DNA of 64,000 nucleotides from Variovorax sp. DXTD-1 (GCF_003984625.1 NZ_RWKH01000020.1:55052-119051); one strand, 5' to 3'. Counted from the stretch's first letter, positions 17,926 to 31,007 are shown. A program made the numbers and translations. Notes: generated from the letters alone by a model not told the origin.

Positions 17926-19425
17926 ATGCACAAATTCGACGAGATGTATGAGCAGTTGCCCTATGCGGGGGCTGCGATCAGGCAACACTACAAGCGCTAC
18001 GACCAATGGCTTGCGAAGCAACCCGGCGAGGCCATGCGGGCGCGGCGCGAAGAGGCGGAAATGATCTTCCGCCGGGTCGGCATCACCTTTGCGGTGTATG
18101 GCGCCAAGGACGAGGACGGTTCGGGGACCGAGCGGCTCATTCCGTTCGACCTGCTGCCGCGCATCATTCCCGCCCATGAGTGGGAGAGCATGGAAAAAGG
18201 GCTCGTGCAGCGCGTGACGGCGCTCAACCGCTTCTTGCATGACGTCTACCACGACCAGGAAATCATCAAGGCCGGCATCATTCCGGCCGAGCAGATCCTG
18301 AACAACGCGCAGTTCCGCCCCGAGATGATGGGTGTGAGCGTGCCGCACAACGTCTACTCCAACATCTCGGGCATCGACATCGTCCGCGCGCCCGATGCCC
18401 AGGGCAACGGCGAGTACTACGTGCTCGAAGACAACCTGCGCGTGCCCAGCGGCGTGAGCTACATGCTCGAGAACCGCAAGATGATGATGCGGCTCTTTCC
18501 CGAGCTGTTCAACCAGAACCGCATTGCGCCCGTGGCGCATTACCCGGACCTGCTGCTCGAGACGCTGCGCGCCAGCGCGCCGGCCGCCACGGCCGAGCCC
18601 ACGGTGGTGGTCCTGACTCCCGGCATGTACAACAGCGCCTACTTCGAGCATGCCTTCCTCGCCCAGCAGATGGGCGTGGAACTGGTCGAAGGGCAAGACT
18701 TGTTCGTGAAGGACAACTTCGTCTACATGCGCACCACGCGCGGGCCGAAGCGCGTGGACGTGATCTACCGCCGCGTCGACGACGATTTTCTCGACCCCGA
18801 GGTGTTCCGCCCCACGTCGACGCTCGGCTGCGCGGGCCTGATGCGTGCCTACCGCGACGGCAACGTCGTCATCTGCAATGCGGTGGGTACCGGCGTGGCC
18901 GACGACAAGTCGATCTACCCCTACGTGCCCAAGATGGTCGAGTTCTACCTTGGCGAGAAGCCGATCCTGAAGAACGTGCCCACCTACATGTGCCGCAACA
19001 AGGACGAGCTGCAGTACACGCTCGACAACATGAAGGACCTGGTCGTCAAGGAGGTGCACGGCGCCGGCGGCTACGGCATGCTCATCGGCCCGGCCGCCAC
19101 GCAGGCCGAGATCGAAGACTTCAAGAAGGCCGTGATCGCCAAGCCCGATGGCTACATCGCGCAGCCCACGCTGAGCCTTTCCACATCGCCGACTTTTGTC
19201 GACGCCGGCATTGCGCCGCGCCACATCGACCTGCGCCCCTTCGTGCTCTCGGGCAGCGAGGTGCAGATGGTGCCCGGCGGCCTGACGCGCGTGGCGCTCA
19301 AGGAGGGCTCGCTGGTGGTCAATTCGTCTCAGGGCGGCGGCACCAAGGACACCTGGATTCTCGAGGCGGACCGCAGTGCCAAGCCGAAGGCGTCGCAGTC
19401 GCAAAGTCAATCGCAATCGGCCTAG
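17926..19425 (+). CDS. Circularly permuted type-2 ATP-grasp protein (unfused)
   Basis: This is a 499-residue predicted amidoligase. AAGGAG at 17908-17913 precedes the start. Family motifs are intact: YYVLEDNLRVPSG (about 164-176, with the acidic-Asn pair expected for metal binding), YMLENRKMM, TPGMYNSAYFEHAFLA, RRVDDDFLDPEVFRP and DGNVVICNAVGTG, then KEVHGAGGYGML. The last residues are a Ser-Gln repeat (SQSQSQSQSA), like the tail of the transglutaminase at 7025-8017. An alpha-E gene follows 35 bp downstream, the standard partner. The enzyme should activate a carboxylate with ATP and join it to an amine. Substrates are unknown. Confidence 0.93.
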   Translation: MHKFDEMYEQLPYAGAAIRQHYKRYDQWLAKQPGEAMRARREEAEMIFRRVGITFAVYGAKDEDGSGTERLIPFDLLPRIIPAHEWESMEKGLVQRVTALNRFLHDVYHDQEIIKAGIIPAEQILNNAQFRPEMMGVSVPHNVYSNISGIDIVRAPDAQGNGEYYVLEDNLRVPSGVSYMLENRKMMMRLFPELFNQNRIAPVAHYPDLLLETLRASAPAATAEPTVVVLTPGMYNSAYFEHAFLAQQMGVELVEGQDLFVKDNFVYMRTTRGPKRVDVIYRRVDDDFLDPEVFRPTSTLGCAGLMRAYRDGNVVICNAVGTGVADDKSIYPYVPKMVEFYLGEKPILKNVPTYMCRNKDELQYTLDNMKDLVVKEVHGAGGYGMLIGPAATQAEIEDFKKAVIAKPDGYIAQPTLSLSTSPTFVDAGIAPRHIDLRPFVLSGSEVQMVPGGLTRVALKEGSLVVNSSQGGGTKDTWILEADRSAKPKASQSQSQSQSA

Positions 19426-19460
19426 CGTAGCAGGCAAGCAAGGAATCAGGAGAACAAACG

Positions 19461-20417
19461 ATGCTGTCACGCACTGCCGATCACCTCTACTGGATGTCGC
19501 GCTACACCGAGCGCGCGGAAAACACCGCGCGCATGCTCGACGTCAACTACCAGACCTCGCTCCTGCCCCAGTCGGCCGAAGTGGCCAAGTACGGCTGGCA
19601 GGGCGTGCTTTCCATCAGCGAACTGCTGCCCTCGTACAACAAGAAGTACGAGCAGATCACGCCTCACGATGTGATGGAGTTCATGGTCAAGGACGAGAGC
19701 AATCCGTCTTCGATCGTCTCTTGCCTCAAGGCCGCGCGCGAAAACGCCCGCGCGGTTCGTGGCGCGCTCACCACCGAGGCGTGGGAAACCCAGAACACCA
19801 CCTGGCTCGAAGTCAACCGCATGCTGCGCGCCGGTGATTTCGAACGCGACCCGGCTCAGTTTTGCGAATGGGTCAAGTTCCGCTCGCACCTTTCGCGCGG
19901 CGTGACGCTCGGCACCATGCTGCAGGACGAGGCCTTTTACTTCTCGCGCCTGGGCACCTTCCTCGAACGCGCCGACAACACCGCGCGGCTGGTGGACGTG
20001 AAGTTTCACGCCCTCAACAGCGAGTTCTTCGGCACCGCCACCGAGGAAGACCAGGAGTACGACTTCTATCACTGGAGCGCCATTTTGCGCAGCGTCTCGG
20101 CCTTCGAGGTGTACCGCAAGGTGTACCGCGACGTGATCAAGCCGGAGCGCGTGGCCGAACTGCTGATTCTTCGCGCCGACATGCCGCGTTCGCTGCACGC
20201 GAGCCTGGTCGAGGTGGTGAACAACCTTGCCAAGGTGCAGAACGAGCAGAGCGCCGAAACCCAGCGCCGCGCCGGCAAGCTGCTGGCCGACCTGCAGTAC
20301 GCGCGGGTCGACGAAATCCTGGCGACCGGGCTGCATGCCTACCTCACGCAGTTCCTCGATCGGGTGAACGAGTTGGGCGGTCGCATCAGCCAGGACTTTT
20401 TGGTCCCGGCGCACTGA
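19461..20417 (+). CDS. Alpha-E domain protein
   Basis: This 318-residue all-helical protein starts with the diagnostic MLSRTADHLYWMSRYTERAE and contains YFSRLGTFLERADNTARLVD, both typical of the alpha-E family. AGGAGAA lies upstream of the ATG. Alpha-E proteins are nearly always encoded with circularly permuted ATP-grasp and transglutaminase genes and are thought to assist amide-bond metabolism. Their biochemical role is not established. Here it is paired with the ATP-grasp gene 35 bp upstream. The gene converges on glpK with only 21 bp between stops. Confidence 0.93.
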   Translation: MLSRTADHLYWMSRYTERAENTARMLDVNYQTSLLPQSAEVAKYGWQGVLSISELLPSYNKKYEQITPHDVMEFMVKDESNPSSIVSCLKAARENARAVRGALTTEAWETQNTTWLEVNRMLRAGDFERDPAQFCEWVKFRSHLSRGVTLGTMLQDEAFYFSRLGTFLERADNTARLVDVKFHALNSEFFGTATEEDQEYDFYHWSAILRSVSAFEVYRKVYRDVIKPERVAELLILRADMPRSLHASLVEVVNNLAKVQNEQSAETQRRAGKLLADLQYARVDEILATGLHAYLTQFLDRVNELGGRISQDFLVPAH

Positions 20418-20438
20418 AGGCCCGCAGGCTGCCGCGCC

Positions 20439-21932
20439 TCAGGTGGCGGTGGCCTGCCGCACCGCGCGCTCCCAGCGCGCCATCGATTCCTCGGCCTGCG
20501 CGCGGCCCATGGTCGGCATGAAACGGCGCTCCACTTTCCACAGCTTCGACAACTGGCGCGCGTCGCTGTAGACGCCGGTCGACAGGCCCGCGAGGTAGGC
20601 AGCGCCCAGCGCGGTGGTCTCGATCACTTCGGGCCGCACCACGGGAATGCCGAGCAGATCGGCCTGGAACTGCATCAGCAGGTCGTTCACGCTGGCGCCG
20701 CCATCCACACGTAGCTCGGCCACGGGCGTACCACCGGCGGCGACCGCATCGCGGCTCATGGCCTGCAGAAGCGCGGCGCTCTGGTAGGCAATGCTCTCGA
20801 GCGCGGCGCGCGCGATGTGCGCCACGGTGGTTCCGCGCGTCAGGCCGGTGATGGTGCCGCGTGCATCGGCGTTCCAGTAGGGCGCGCCCAGGCCGGTGAA
20901 GGCCGGCACCATCATCACGCCGCCCGCATCGGGCACGCTTTCGGCAAGCGACTGCACTTCGGCGCTGCCCTTGATGGCCTTGAGCCCGTCGCGCAGCCAC
21001 TGCACCACGGCGCCGCCGACGAAGACGCTGCCTTCCATGGCGTACTGCGGCGTGGCGTCTGTCTGCGCGGCGCTGGTGACGAGCAAGCCGTTGTGCGAAG
21101 GCTGGAACGCCGCGCCCGTGTGCATGAGAAGGAAGCAGCCGGTGCCGTAGGTGTTCTTGGCCATGCCGGCTGCAAAGCAGGCTTGGCCGAAGAGGGCGCT
21201 CTGCTGGTCGCCGGCCACGCCGCCGATGGGCAGGGCGCGGCCGAGCAGTGCCTCGTCGGTGTCTGCAAAGTGGGAGCTCGACGGTTGCACCTTGGGCATG
21301 AGCGCGACGGGAATATCGAGGGCCTTGAGCAGGTCGGCATCCCATTCGTTGCTGTGCACGTTGAAGAGTATGGTGCGCGAGGCGTTGCTCACGTCGGTTA
21401 CATGCACCTTGCCGCCGGTAAGCTGCCACATGAGCCAGCTGTCGACGGTGCCGAAGGCGAGCTCGCCGCGTTCGGCCTGCGCGCGTGCGCCGGGTACGTT
21501 GTCGAGCAGCCAGCGCAGCTTGGTGCCTGAAAAATACGCGTCGATGACCAGCCCGGTTTTTTCCTGGATGGTGCCGGTCATGCCATCTTCGCGCAGCTTT
21601 GCACACAGCGGTTCGGCGCGCCGGTCTTGCCACACGATGGCGTGGTGCACGGGCTGGCCGGTCTTGCGGTTCCACAACACGGTGGTTTCGCGCTGGTTGG
21701 TAATGCCAATGGCATGGATGTCGGAAGGCTGGAGCTTGGCCTTGACGAGCACTTCGCGTGCGGTGGCCAACTGGCTGTGCCAGATCTCCATCGGGTCGTG
21801 TTCTACCCAGCCGGGCTGAGGGTAAATTTGTGTGAGTTCCTTTTGCGCGATGGCGACGATGCGGCCTTCGCGATCGAACACGATGCTGCGGGAGCTTGAG
21901 GTGCCCTGGTCGAGTGCTAGCAGGTAGGTCAT
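20439..21932 (-). CDS. glpK: Glycerol kinase
   Basis: This 497-residue FGGY-family enzyme phosphorylates glycerol to sn-glycerol 3-phosphate. The N-terminal phosphate loop ALDQGTSSSRSIVFDREG, the GWVEHDPMEIW segment and the glycerol-binding region TYGTGCFLLMHTG are all present, and the length matches the family. The ATG at 21932 is used. The frame continues upstream only into a repeat element, which is not coding. It lies downstream of glpR on the same strand, separated by the palindromic element at 22003-22258. Regulation by GlpR is expected. Confidence 0.97.
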   Translation of the reverse strand: MTYLLALDQGTSSSRSIVFDREGRIVAIAQKELTQIYPQPGWVEHDPMEIWHSQLATAREVLVKAKLQPSDIHAIGITNQRETTVLWNRKTGQPVHHAIVWQDRRAEPLCAKLREDGMTGTIQEKTGLVIDAYFSGTKLRWLLDNVPGARAQAERGELAFGTVDSWLMWQLTGGKVHVTDVSNASRTILFNVHSNEWDADLLKALDIPVALMPKVQPSSSHFADTDEALLGRALPIGGVAGDQQSALFGQACFAAGMAKNTYGTGCFLLMHTGAAFQPSHNGLLVTSAAQTDATPQYAMEGSVFVGGAVVQWLRDGLKAIKGSAEVQSLAESVPDAGGVMMVPAFTGLGAPYWNADARGTITGLTRGTTVAHIARAALESIAYQSAALLQAMSRDAVAAGGTPVAELRVDGGASVNDLLMQFQADLLGIPVVRPEVIETTALGAAYLAGLSTGVYSDARQLSKLWKVERRFMPTMGRAQAEESMARWERAVRQATAT

Positions 21933-22002
21933 GGCTTGGGTGTTCCTTGGAGTCTGGTCATGCTTGACTTGTGTTCTTGGCGCTGTCGTTTTGGCGCGGC
22001 TG

Positions 22003-22258
22003 TTCAGGGCACGTGCAAAGGCCACCGGGTACTCCCCTCCGCGAATGTCCCCCGCCTTCGGCTCCTCCTTTATTTCGCTGCGGGGAGCACCCGATGCCCT
22101 GTGCACACCGGGCGTGGCGCTTGTTCCGTTCGATCAACAACCGCTCTGTGCAATGCTCACGTCGATGGGGTGCCTTGCGCAGCGAAATAAAGGAGGAGGC
22201 CGCAGGCCGGGGGACATTCGCGGAGCAAGGTACCCCGTCGGCGGGAGCGCACCCTGAA
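22003..22258. mobile_element. MITE-like palindromic element, copy A
   Basis: This ~256-bp element fills the 365-bp gap between glpR and glpK. It is bounded by TTCAGGG (22003-22009) and CCCTGAA (22252-22258). Its two arms are imperfect inverted repeats around a core found in both orientations (GCGAATGTCCCC and CTTTATTTCGCTGC). It has no coding capacity. A second copy lies inverted at 34665-34922, and the arms match over roughly 90 bp each. Terminal inverted repeats, size and lack of a gene fit a miniature inverted-repeat element moved by an enzyme encoded elsewhere. Mobility is inference. Confidence 0.7.
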
Positions 22259-22297
22259 TGCCTTCCAGCGCGGCAAACAAAACCACAAGCCCTCATC

Positions 22298-23065
22298 TCA
22301 ATCGCGCGCAATTTCAAGCCGAACCTGCGCCGCATGCAGCAAATCAGCAAAAGGCGGCGGCGGCTCCGCGTCGGTAAACAGACGGTCGATCTGCGACAAC
22401 GTGCCCAACTGGATCATCGCCGGCCGATTGAACTTGCTCGCGTCCGCCGCCAGCCACACCTCGCGAGCTTGCGCGATGATGGTTTGCGCCACCTTCACTT
22501 CACGCAAATCGAAGTCGCGCAATGATCCGTCGGCCTCGATGCTCGACACCCCGATCAGTGCGATGTCGACCTTGAACTGCCGGATGAAATCGATGGTGGC
22601 CTCGCCCACGATGGCGCGGTCGCGCGGCCGCACCGACCCGCCCGCGACGATCACCTCGCACGAGGTATTGCCGCTCAATATGGTCGCCACGTTCAGGTTG
22701 TTGGTGATCACGCGCAGGCCCGTGTGCCGCAGCAAGGCCTTGGCAATGGCTTCCGTGGTGGTGCCGATGTTGAGGATCAGCGAACAGTCGTTGGGCACCA
22801 GCTCGGCCACGCGCCGCGCAATGCGTGCCTTGCCTTCCGCATGCAGCGTTTCGCGCTGCTGGTAGCCGATGTTCTCTGTGGTGGAGCTCGGCACGCGCAC
22901 GCCGCCATGAAAACGCGTGAGCAGGCCTTCGTCGGCCAGCCGCTGCACGTCGCGCCGCACCGTTTGCAGCGTAACGCCGAGCATCTCGGCCAGCTGTTCC
23001 ACAGTGACGGAGCCGCGCGTGCGCACGGTATCGAGAAGGTTGATCTGGCGCGGATTGGAGTTCAC
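22298..23065 (-). CDS. glpR: DeoR-family glycerol regulon repressor
   Basis: This is a 255-residue repressor. The N-terminal winged HTH reads SVTVEQLAEMLGVTLQTVRRDVQ (residues ~19-41 in two parts), typical of DeoR proteins. The effector domain has the phosphate-binding GTTTEAIAKAL and ends with ADASKFNRPAMIQLG. The effector is expected to be glycerol 3-phosphate. The start is GTG. It is divergent from glpD across a 121-bp promoter region and upstream of glpK on the same strand, so it is positioned to control both arms of glycerol use and itself. Confidence 0.92.
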   Translation of the reverse strand: MNSNPRQINLLDTVRTRGSVTVEQLAEMLGVTLQTVRRDVQRLADEGLLTRFHGGVRVPSSTTENIGYQQRETLHAEGKARIARRVAELVPNDCSLILNIGTTTEAIAKALLRHTGLRVITNNLNVATILSGNTSCEVIVAGGSVRPRDRAIVGEATIDFIRQFKVDIALIGVSSIEADGSLRDFDLREVKVAQTIIAQAREVWLAADASKFNRPAMIQLGTLSQIDRLFTDAEPPPPFADLLHAAQVRLEIARD

Positions 23066-23120
23066 AAAAGCGTCGTGGAGAACGGGAAGACTCTCTGGAG
23101 AGTACAGGCCGTGTCACTTT

Positions 23121-23138
23121 AAAACGAAAGAAAACGAA
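23121..23138. promoter_or_regulatory. Candidate GlpR operator: 10-bp-spaced direct repeat
   Basis: In the glpR-glpD intergenic region the octamer AAAACGAA occurs at 23121-23128 and again at 23131-23138. The spacing is exactly one helical turn. TTCG-containing repeats are typical of DeoR-type sites, and the position between divergent regulator and target genes fits an operator. Binding is inference. Confidence 0.5.
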
Positions 23139-23186
23139 CCGTACTAAGGGAAAACTCGGGGGAAAATCGCGTCAAAAGGAATCCAA

Positions 23187-24859
23187 ATGAAAAGACGCGA
23201 AAATACAATGGCGCCCTCCCGTGACCGAAGTCACGAACCAACGGGCCCATCTTCTGTGAGCGATTTCTCCTCCAATTCGCCTCTGCCGGCAACCGATTGC
23301 GATGTGCTGATCGTCGGCGGCGGCATCAACGGCTGCGGCATTGCGCGCGACCTGGCGGGTCGGGGCTGGCGCGTGGTGCTGTGCGAAAAGGATGATCTCG
23401 CCTCGCACACGTCTTCCTCGTCGACCAAGCTTATCCACGGCGGGCTGCGCTACCTGGAGTATTACGAGTTCTCGCTCGTGCGCAAGGCGCTGCAGGAGCG
23501 CGAAGTGCTGCTCAAGAGCGCGCCGCACATCATGTGGCCGCTGCGCTTCGTCATGCCGCATGACCCGTCGATGCGGCCGGGCTGGATGATCCGCATCGGC
23601 CTGTTCATGTACGACCACCTCGCCAAGCGCGAAGTGCTGCCGGGCTCGCGCAGCATCGACCTGCGCAGCCATGCGGCCGGTGTGCCGCTGAAGCCGCAGT
23701 TCAAGCGCGGCTTTGTCTATTCCGACGGCTGGGTCGACGACGCGCGGCTGGTGGTGCTCAACGCCGTGGACGCCCGCACGCGCGGCGCCGAGGTGTTCAC
23801 GCGCACCCGCTGCGTTCATGCACAACGCGACGCCGATGGCTGGACGGCCACGCTTGAGGCTGCGGACGGCGGCATTCGCGTGGTGCGCGCCCGCGCCGTG
23901 GTCAACGCGGCGGGGCCATGGGCGGAATCGTTCCTGCGCGGCGTGGCGCAGTCGGCCAAGGGGGAGGCGCTCGCCACCCGGCATCTGCGGCTGGTCAAAG
24001 GCAGCCACATCGTGGTGCGGCGCCTCTTCGAACACGACCATGCCTACATCTTCCAGAACCCCGACAAGCGGATCATCTTCGCGATTCCGTACCAGGACGA
24101 ATTCACGCTGATCGGCACCACCGACATCGAACTGAACGGCGACGATCCCGGCGCGGCACGCATTGCCGACGAAGAAATCGCGTATCTCTGCACCCAGGCC
24201 AGCCGCTACTTCGAGAAGCCGATCGTGCCGGCCGATGTGGTCTGGACCTACTCTGGCGTGCGTCCGCTACTCGACGATGCCTCGGGCGACCCCTCGGCCG
24301 TGACGCGCGACTACATGCTGGAGTCCAACACCGCCGCGGCGCCGCTGCTGTCGGTGTGGGGCGGCAAGATCACCACCTTTCGGAAGCTCGCCGAAGACGC
24401 GGCCGACGAGGTCGGCAAGATGCTCGGCCAGCCGAACGCGCAACGCCCGGCCTGGACCGACGGCGCCTTTCTGGCGGGCGGCGATCTTTCCGGATGGATC
24501 GGCGCGCCGAAGCGGCCGGACGACGACTTCGAACGCTTCGTGGCCGCGGTGCAGGCCCGCTACCCCTGGCTCGACGCCAGGCTTGCGCGGCGCCTCGCAC
24601 GCGCCTATGGTGCGCGCGTGGCCGAGCTGCTTGGCAATGCGCAGTCCATGGCCGACATGGGCGACGCCGTAGCGCCGGAGCTTCATGAGGGCGAACTGCG
24701 GTTTCTGCAGGAAAGCGAATGGGCCATGAGCGCGGACGACGTGCTCTGGCGCAGGTCGAAGCTCGGCCTGCGCTACACGGCCGAAGAACGCGCGCAGGTG
24801 GCCGCCTGGCTGCAGGCGCATGCAAAGAACAACAGCAACACGATCAACCGGGAGCGCTG

Positions 24860-24860
<1 letters not shown>
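23187..24860 (+). CDS. glpD: Aerobic glycerol-3-phosphate dehydrogenase
   Basis: This 557-residue membrane-associated flavoenzyme oxidises glycerol 3-phosphate to dihydroxyacetone phosphate and passes electrons to quinone. It has the FAD-binding motif DVLIVGGGINGCGIARDLAG at about residues 38-57, the DAO signature SSTKLIHGGLRYLEYYE and the C-terminal GlpD domain. The ATG at 23187 has AAAAGGA upstream. A second ATG at 23208 lacks a ribosome-binding site. The first ~30 residues are hydrophilic and not part of the fold. A 7-bp inverted repeat TCGCGTC/GACGCGA (23167-23173, 23194-23200) brackets the start. Its stop overlaps the next ATG by one base. Confidence 0.95.
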
Positions 24861-25933
<1,073 letters not shown>

Positions 25934-25934
25934 C

Positions 25935-27005
25935 ATGGCCCGCATCGACCTGGACCTGGCCCACGCCTACCGCCCCAACCCCACGCAGGACAGCGACTAC
26001 GCGCTGCTGCCGCTGCAGATGAGCTTTCGCGACGGCGGGGCCTATGCCTTGCTCGGCCCCTCCGGCTGCGGCAAGACGACCATGCTGAACATCATCTCGG
26101 GCCTCTTGGTGCCTTCGCAGGGCACGGTGAAATTCGACGGCCGCGACATGACGCGCGCCACGCCGCAGGAACGCAACATCGCGCAGGTGTTCCAGTTTCC
26201 GGTGATCTACGACACCATGACCGTGGCCGAGAACCTCGCGTTCCCGCTGCGCAACCGCAAGGTGCCTGAAGACCAGATCAAGAAGCGCGTGGGCGAGATT
26301 GCCGAAATGCTCGACATGAGCGGCCAGCTCAACCAGCGCGCCGCAGGCCTTGCGGCCGACGCCAAGCAGAAGATCTCGCTCGGCCGCGGGCTGGTGCGCA
26401 GCGATGTGTCGGCCGTGCTGTTCGACGAGCCGCTCACCGTGATCGACCCGCACCTGAAGTGGCAGCTGCGCCGCAAGCTCAAGCAGATTCACCGCGAGCT
26501 CAAGCTCACGCTGATCTACGTGACGCACGACCAGGTCGAGGCGCTCACCTTTGCCGAAGAGGTGGTGGTCATGACGCGCGGCAAGGCCGTGCAGGTGGGC
26601 AGCGCCGAGGCGCTGTTCGAGCGGCCGGCCCACACCTTCGTCGGTCACTTCATCGGCTCGCCCGGCATGAATTTTCTGTCGGCAAACAACACGAACGGCG
26701 CGCTCGAAGTTGCAGGTACGCCGCTCGTTCCTACGCGCCAGCTGCCCGAGGGGGCGATCAAACTGGGCATCCGGCCCGAATACCTGCGGGTGGTCGAACC
26801 ACGGGCGCAGGGCGCCGTGCCCGCCACCGTGACGCAGGTGCAGGACGTGGGCACCCATGCCATGCTGAGCGCCGACGCCGGCGGTAGCGCGCTCAAGGCG
26901 CGCCTGCATGCCGACGCGCCGTTGCCGGCCGTGGGAGACACCGTCTGGCTGCGCGTGCTGGACACCCACACCTGCTACTACCGCGACGAGGAGCTGGTTG
27001 CATGA
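25935..27005 (+). CDS. glpT: Glycerol ABC importer ATP-binding protein GlpT
   Basis: This is a 356-residue second ATPase of the glycerol importer. Walker A GPSGCGKTT (41-49), Walker B VLFDEP (161-166) and the switch His198 (YVTHDQVEA) are intact. The ABC signature is degenerate: LAADA at 139-143 replaces LSGGQ. This is the mirror image of GlpS, which keeps the signature but lacks the His. A C-terminal TOBE-like domain follows. The name refers to the rhizobial ABC gene, not the E. coli GlpT antiporter. Its stop overlaps the ATG of a 21-codon open frame that runs into glpP. Confidence 0.9.
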   Translation: MARIDLDLAHAYRPNPTQDSDYALLPLQMSFRDGGAYALLGPSGCGKTTMLNIISGLLVPSQGTVKFDGRDMTRATPQERNIAQVFQFPVIYDTMTVAENLAFPLRNRKVPEDQIKKRVGEIAEMLDMSGQLNQRAAGLAADAKQKISLGRGLVRSDVSAVLFDEPLTVIDPHLKWQLRRKLKQIHRELKLTLIYVTHDQVEALTFAEEVVVMTRGKAVQVGSAEALFERPAHTFVGHFIGSPGMNFLSANNTNGALEVAGTPLVPTRQLPEGAIKLGIRPEYLRVVEPRAQGAVPATVTQVQDVGTHAMLSADAGGSALKARLHADAPLPAVGDTVWLRVLDTHTCYYRDEELVA

Positions 27006-27054
27006 ACGCATCGCAGCAGAACCGCTTCAAACTCATACCGAAGATGGACGCCCC

Positions 27055-27067
<13 letters not shown>
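27002..27067 (+). CDS. Possible 21-residue bridging mini-ORF between glpT and glpP
   Basis: An ATG at 27002 overlaps the glpT stop (ATGA). It opens a 21-residue frame that ends at TGA 27065-27067, 13 bp inside glpP (start 27055). The peptide begins MNASQQNRF and resembles nothing I know. It could carry ribosomes across the 49-bp gap between the glpT stop and the glpP start (translational coupling), or be chance. Confidence 0.3.
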
Positions 27068-27941
<874 letters not shown>

Positions 27942-27945
<4 letters not shown>

Positions 27946-28754
27946 ACGAGCGCAGATTCCGCAAACGCAGCATCTTCCTGCTGCTCTACATTCTTTTCGC
28001 GCTGTTGCCCATCTACTGGATGGTCAACATGAGCTTCAAGACGAATGGCGAAATCCTTTCGAGCTTTTCGTTCTTTCCGCAGCAGTTCACCTGGGCCAAC
28101 TACACGCGCATCTTCACCGACGCGTCCTGGTACTCGGGCTACATCAACAGCCTGATCTACGTGGGCATCAACACGGTGATCTCGCTCACCGTGGCGCTGC
28201 CGGCGGCCTACGCGTTTTCGCGCTACTCGTTCCTGGGCGACAAGCACGTGTTCTTCTGGCTGCTGACCAACCGCATGACGCCGCCCGCAGTGTTCCTGTT
28301 GCCGTTCTTTCAGCTCTACAGCACGGTGGGCCTGATGGACACGCACCTGGGCGTGGCGCTCGCACACTTGCTGTTCAACGTGCCGTTGGCCGTGTGGATT
28401 CTCGAAGGCTTCATGAGCGGCATTCCGCGCGAGATCGATGAAACCGCTTACATCGACGGCTACAGCTTTCCGAAGTTCTTCATCCGCATTTTCCTGCCGC
28501 TGATCAAGGCCGGCGTGGGCGTGGCGGCGTTCTTCTGCTTCATGTTCAGCTGGGTCGAACTGCTGCTGGCGCGCACGCTCACCAGCGTCAACGCCAAGCC
28601 GATCGTCGCGACCATGACCCGCACCGTGAGCGCATCGGGCATGGATTGGGCTACGCTTGCGGCCGCCGGCGTGCTCACCATCGTGCCGGGTGCCATCGTG
28701 ATCTGGTTCGTGCGGCACTACATCGCCAAGGGCTTTGCGATGGGGAGAGTCTGA
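27942..28754 (+). CDS. glpQ: Glycerol ABC importer permease GlpQ
   Basis: This is a 270-residue inner-membrane permease of the MalG/UgpE type that pairs with GlpP. Helix 1 is SIFLLLYILFALLPIYWMVNM, followed by the MalG-like ILSSFSFFPQQFTWANY. The coupling loop is GIPREIDETAYIDGYSFPKFF. It is translationally coupled to glpP (4-bp overlap at 27942-27945) and is followed one base later by the start of the small membrane protein gene. The name follows the rhizobial ABC nomenclature and is unrelated to the phosphodiesterase GlpQ. Confidence 0.92.
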
Positions 28755-28755
28755 A

Positions 28756-29064
28756 ATGTTTGCCTGGATGTCCTGGACCACCCCGGTGGCCGTGTTCTTC
28801 ATCTGCATCGCGCTGATGCTGGTCGGCATGACGGTGTGGGAGATCAAGTCGCCCACCACGCTGCGGCGCGGCTGGCTGCCGATCGAGACCACGCGCGGCG
28901 ACCGGCTGTTCATCGGCCTGCTCTCGGCAGCCTATATCAACCTGATCTACATCGGCCTTGCCGAATGGGCCAAGTCCGCAATGACGCTGCAGGCCGAGCC
29001 TTCGATCTGGATCGGCTTTGTGTTTTCGATGCTGGTGCTCGCGCTGATCATGCGCAAGGGCTAG
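28756..29064 (+). CDS. glpU: Small membrane protein of glycerol importer (DUF2160, GlpU-like)
   Basis: This 102-residue protein with three hydrophobic segments starts MFAWMSWTTPVAVFFIC and contains the conserved WEIKSPTTLRRGWLPIETTRGDRLF loop (split here around residues 29-53). DUF2160 proteins occur almost only in glycerol ABC operons between the permease and binding-protein genes. Their function in the complex is not established; assembly or stability of the permease is plausible. It starts directly after the glpQ stop. Confidence 0.88.
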   Translation: MFAWMSWTTPVAVFFICIALMLVGMTVWEIKSPTTLRRGWLPIETTRGDRLFIGLLSAAYINLIYIGLAEWAKSAMTLQAEPSIWIGFVFSMLVLALIMRKG

Positions 29065-29156
29065 CTCGCGTACTCCGGCAATTCGGCCCGGTGCTTCCCC
29101 GGGGCCGAGGTGAATACAGCCGCACACGGGGAAGCGAAGGAACGAGGAGATAAACC

Positions 29157-30977
<1,821 letters not shown>

Positions 30978-31007
30978 ACCTTCGGCGTTCTCTCTGGTCC
31001 TCTCAAG

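Noticed and set aside
15312..17933. An 873-codon minus-strand frame opposite comEC
   Set aside because: The translation is rich in Arg/His/Gln/Pro without any fold signature. ComEC on the other strand is complete.
21933..22297. Apparent coding continuation of glpK and short frames in both repeat elements
   Set aside because: The same translated strings recur at both copies of the palindromic element on either strand, so they reflect the repeat and not genes.
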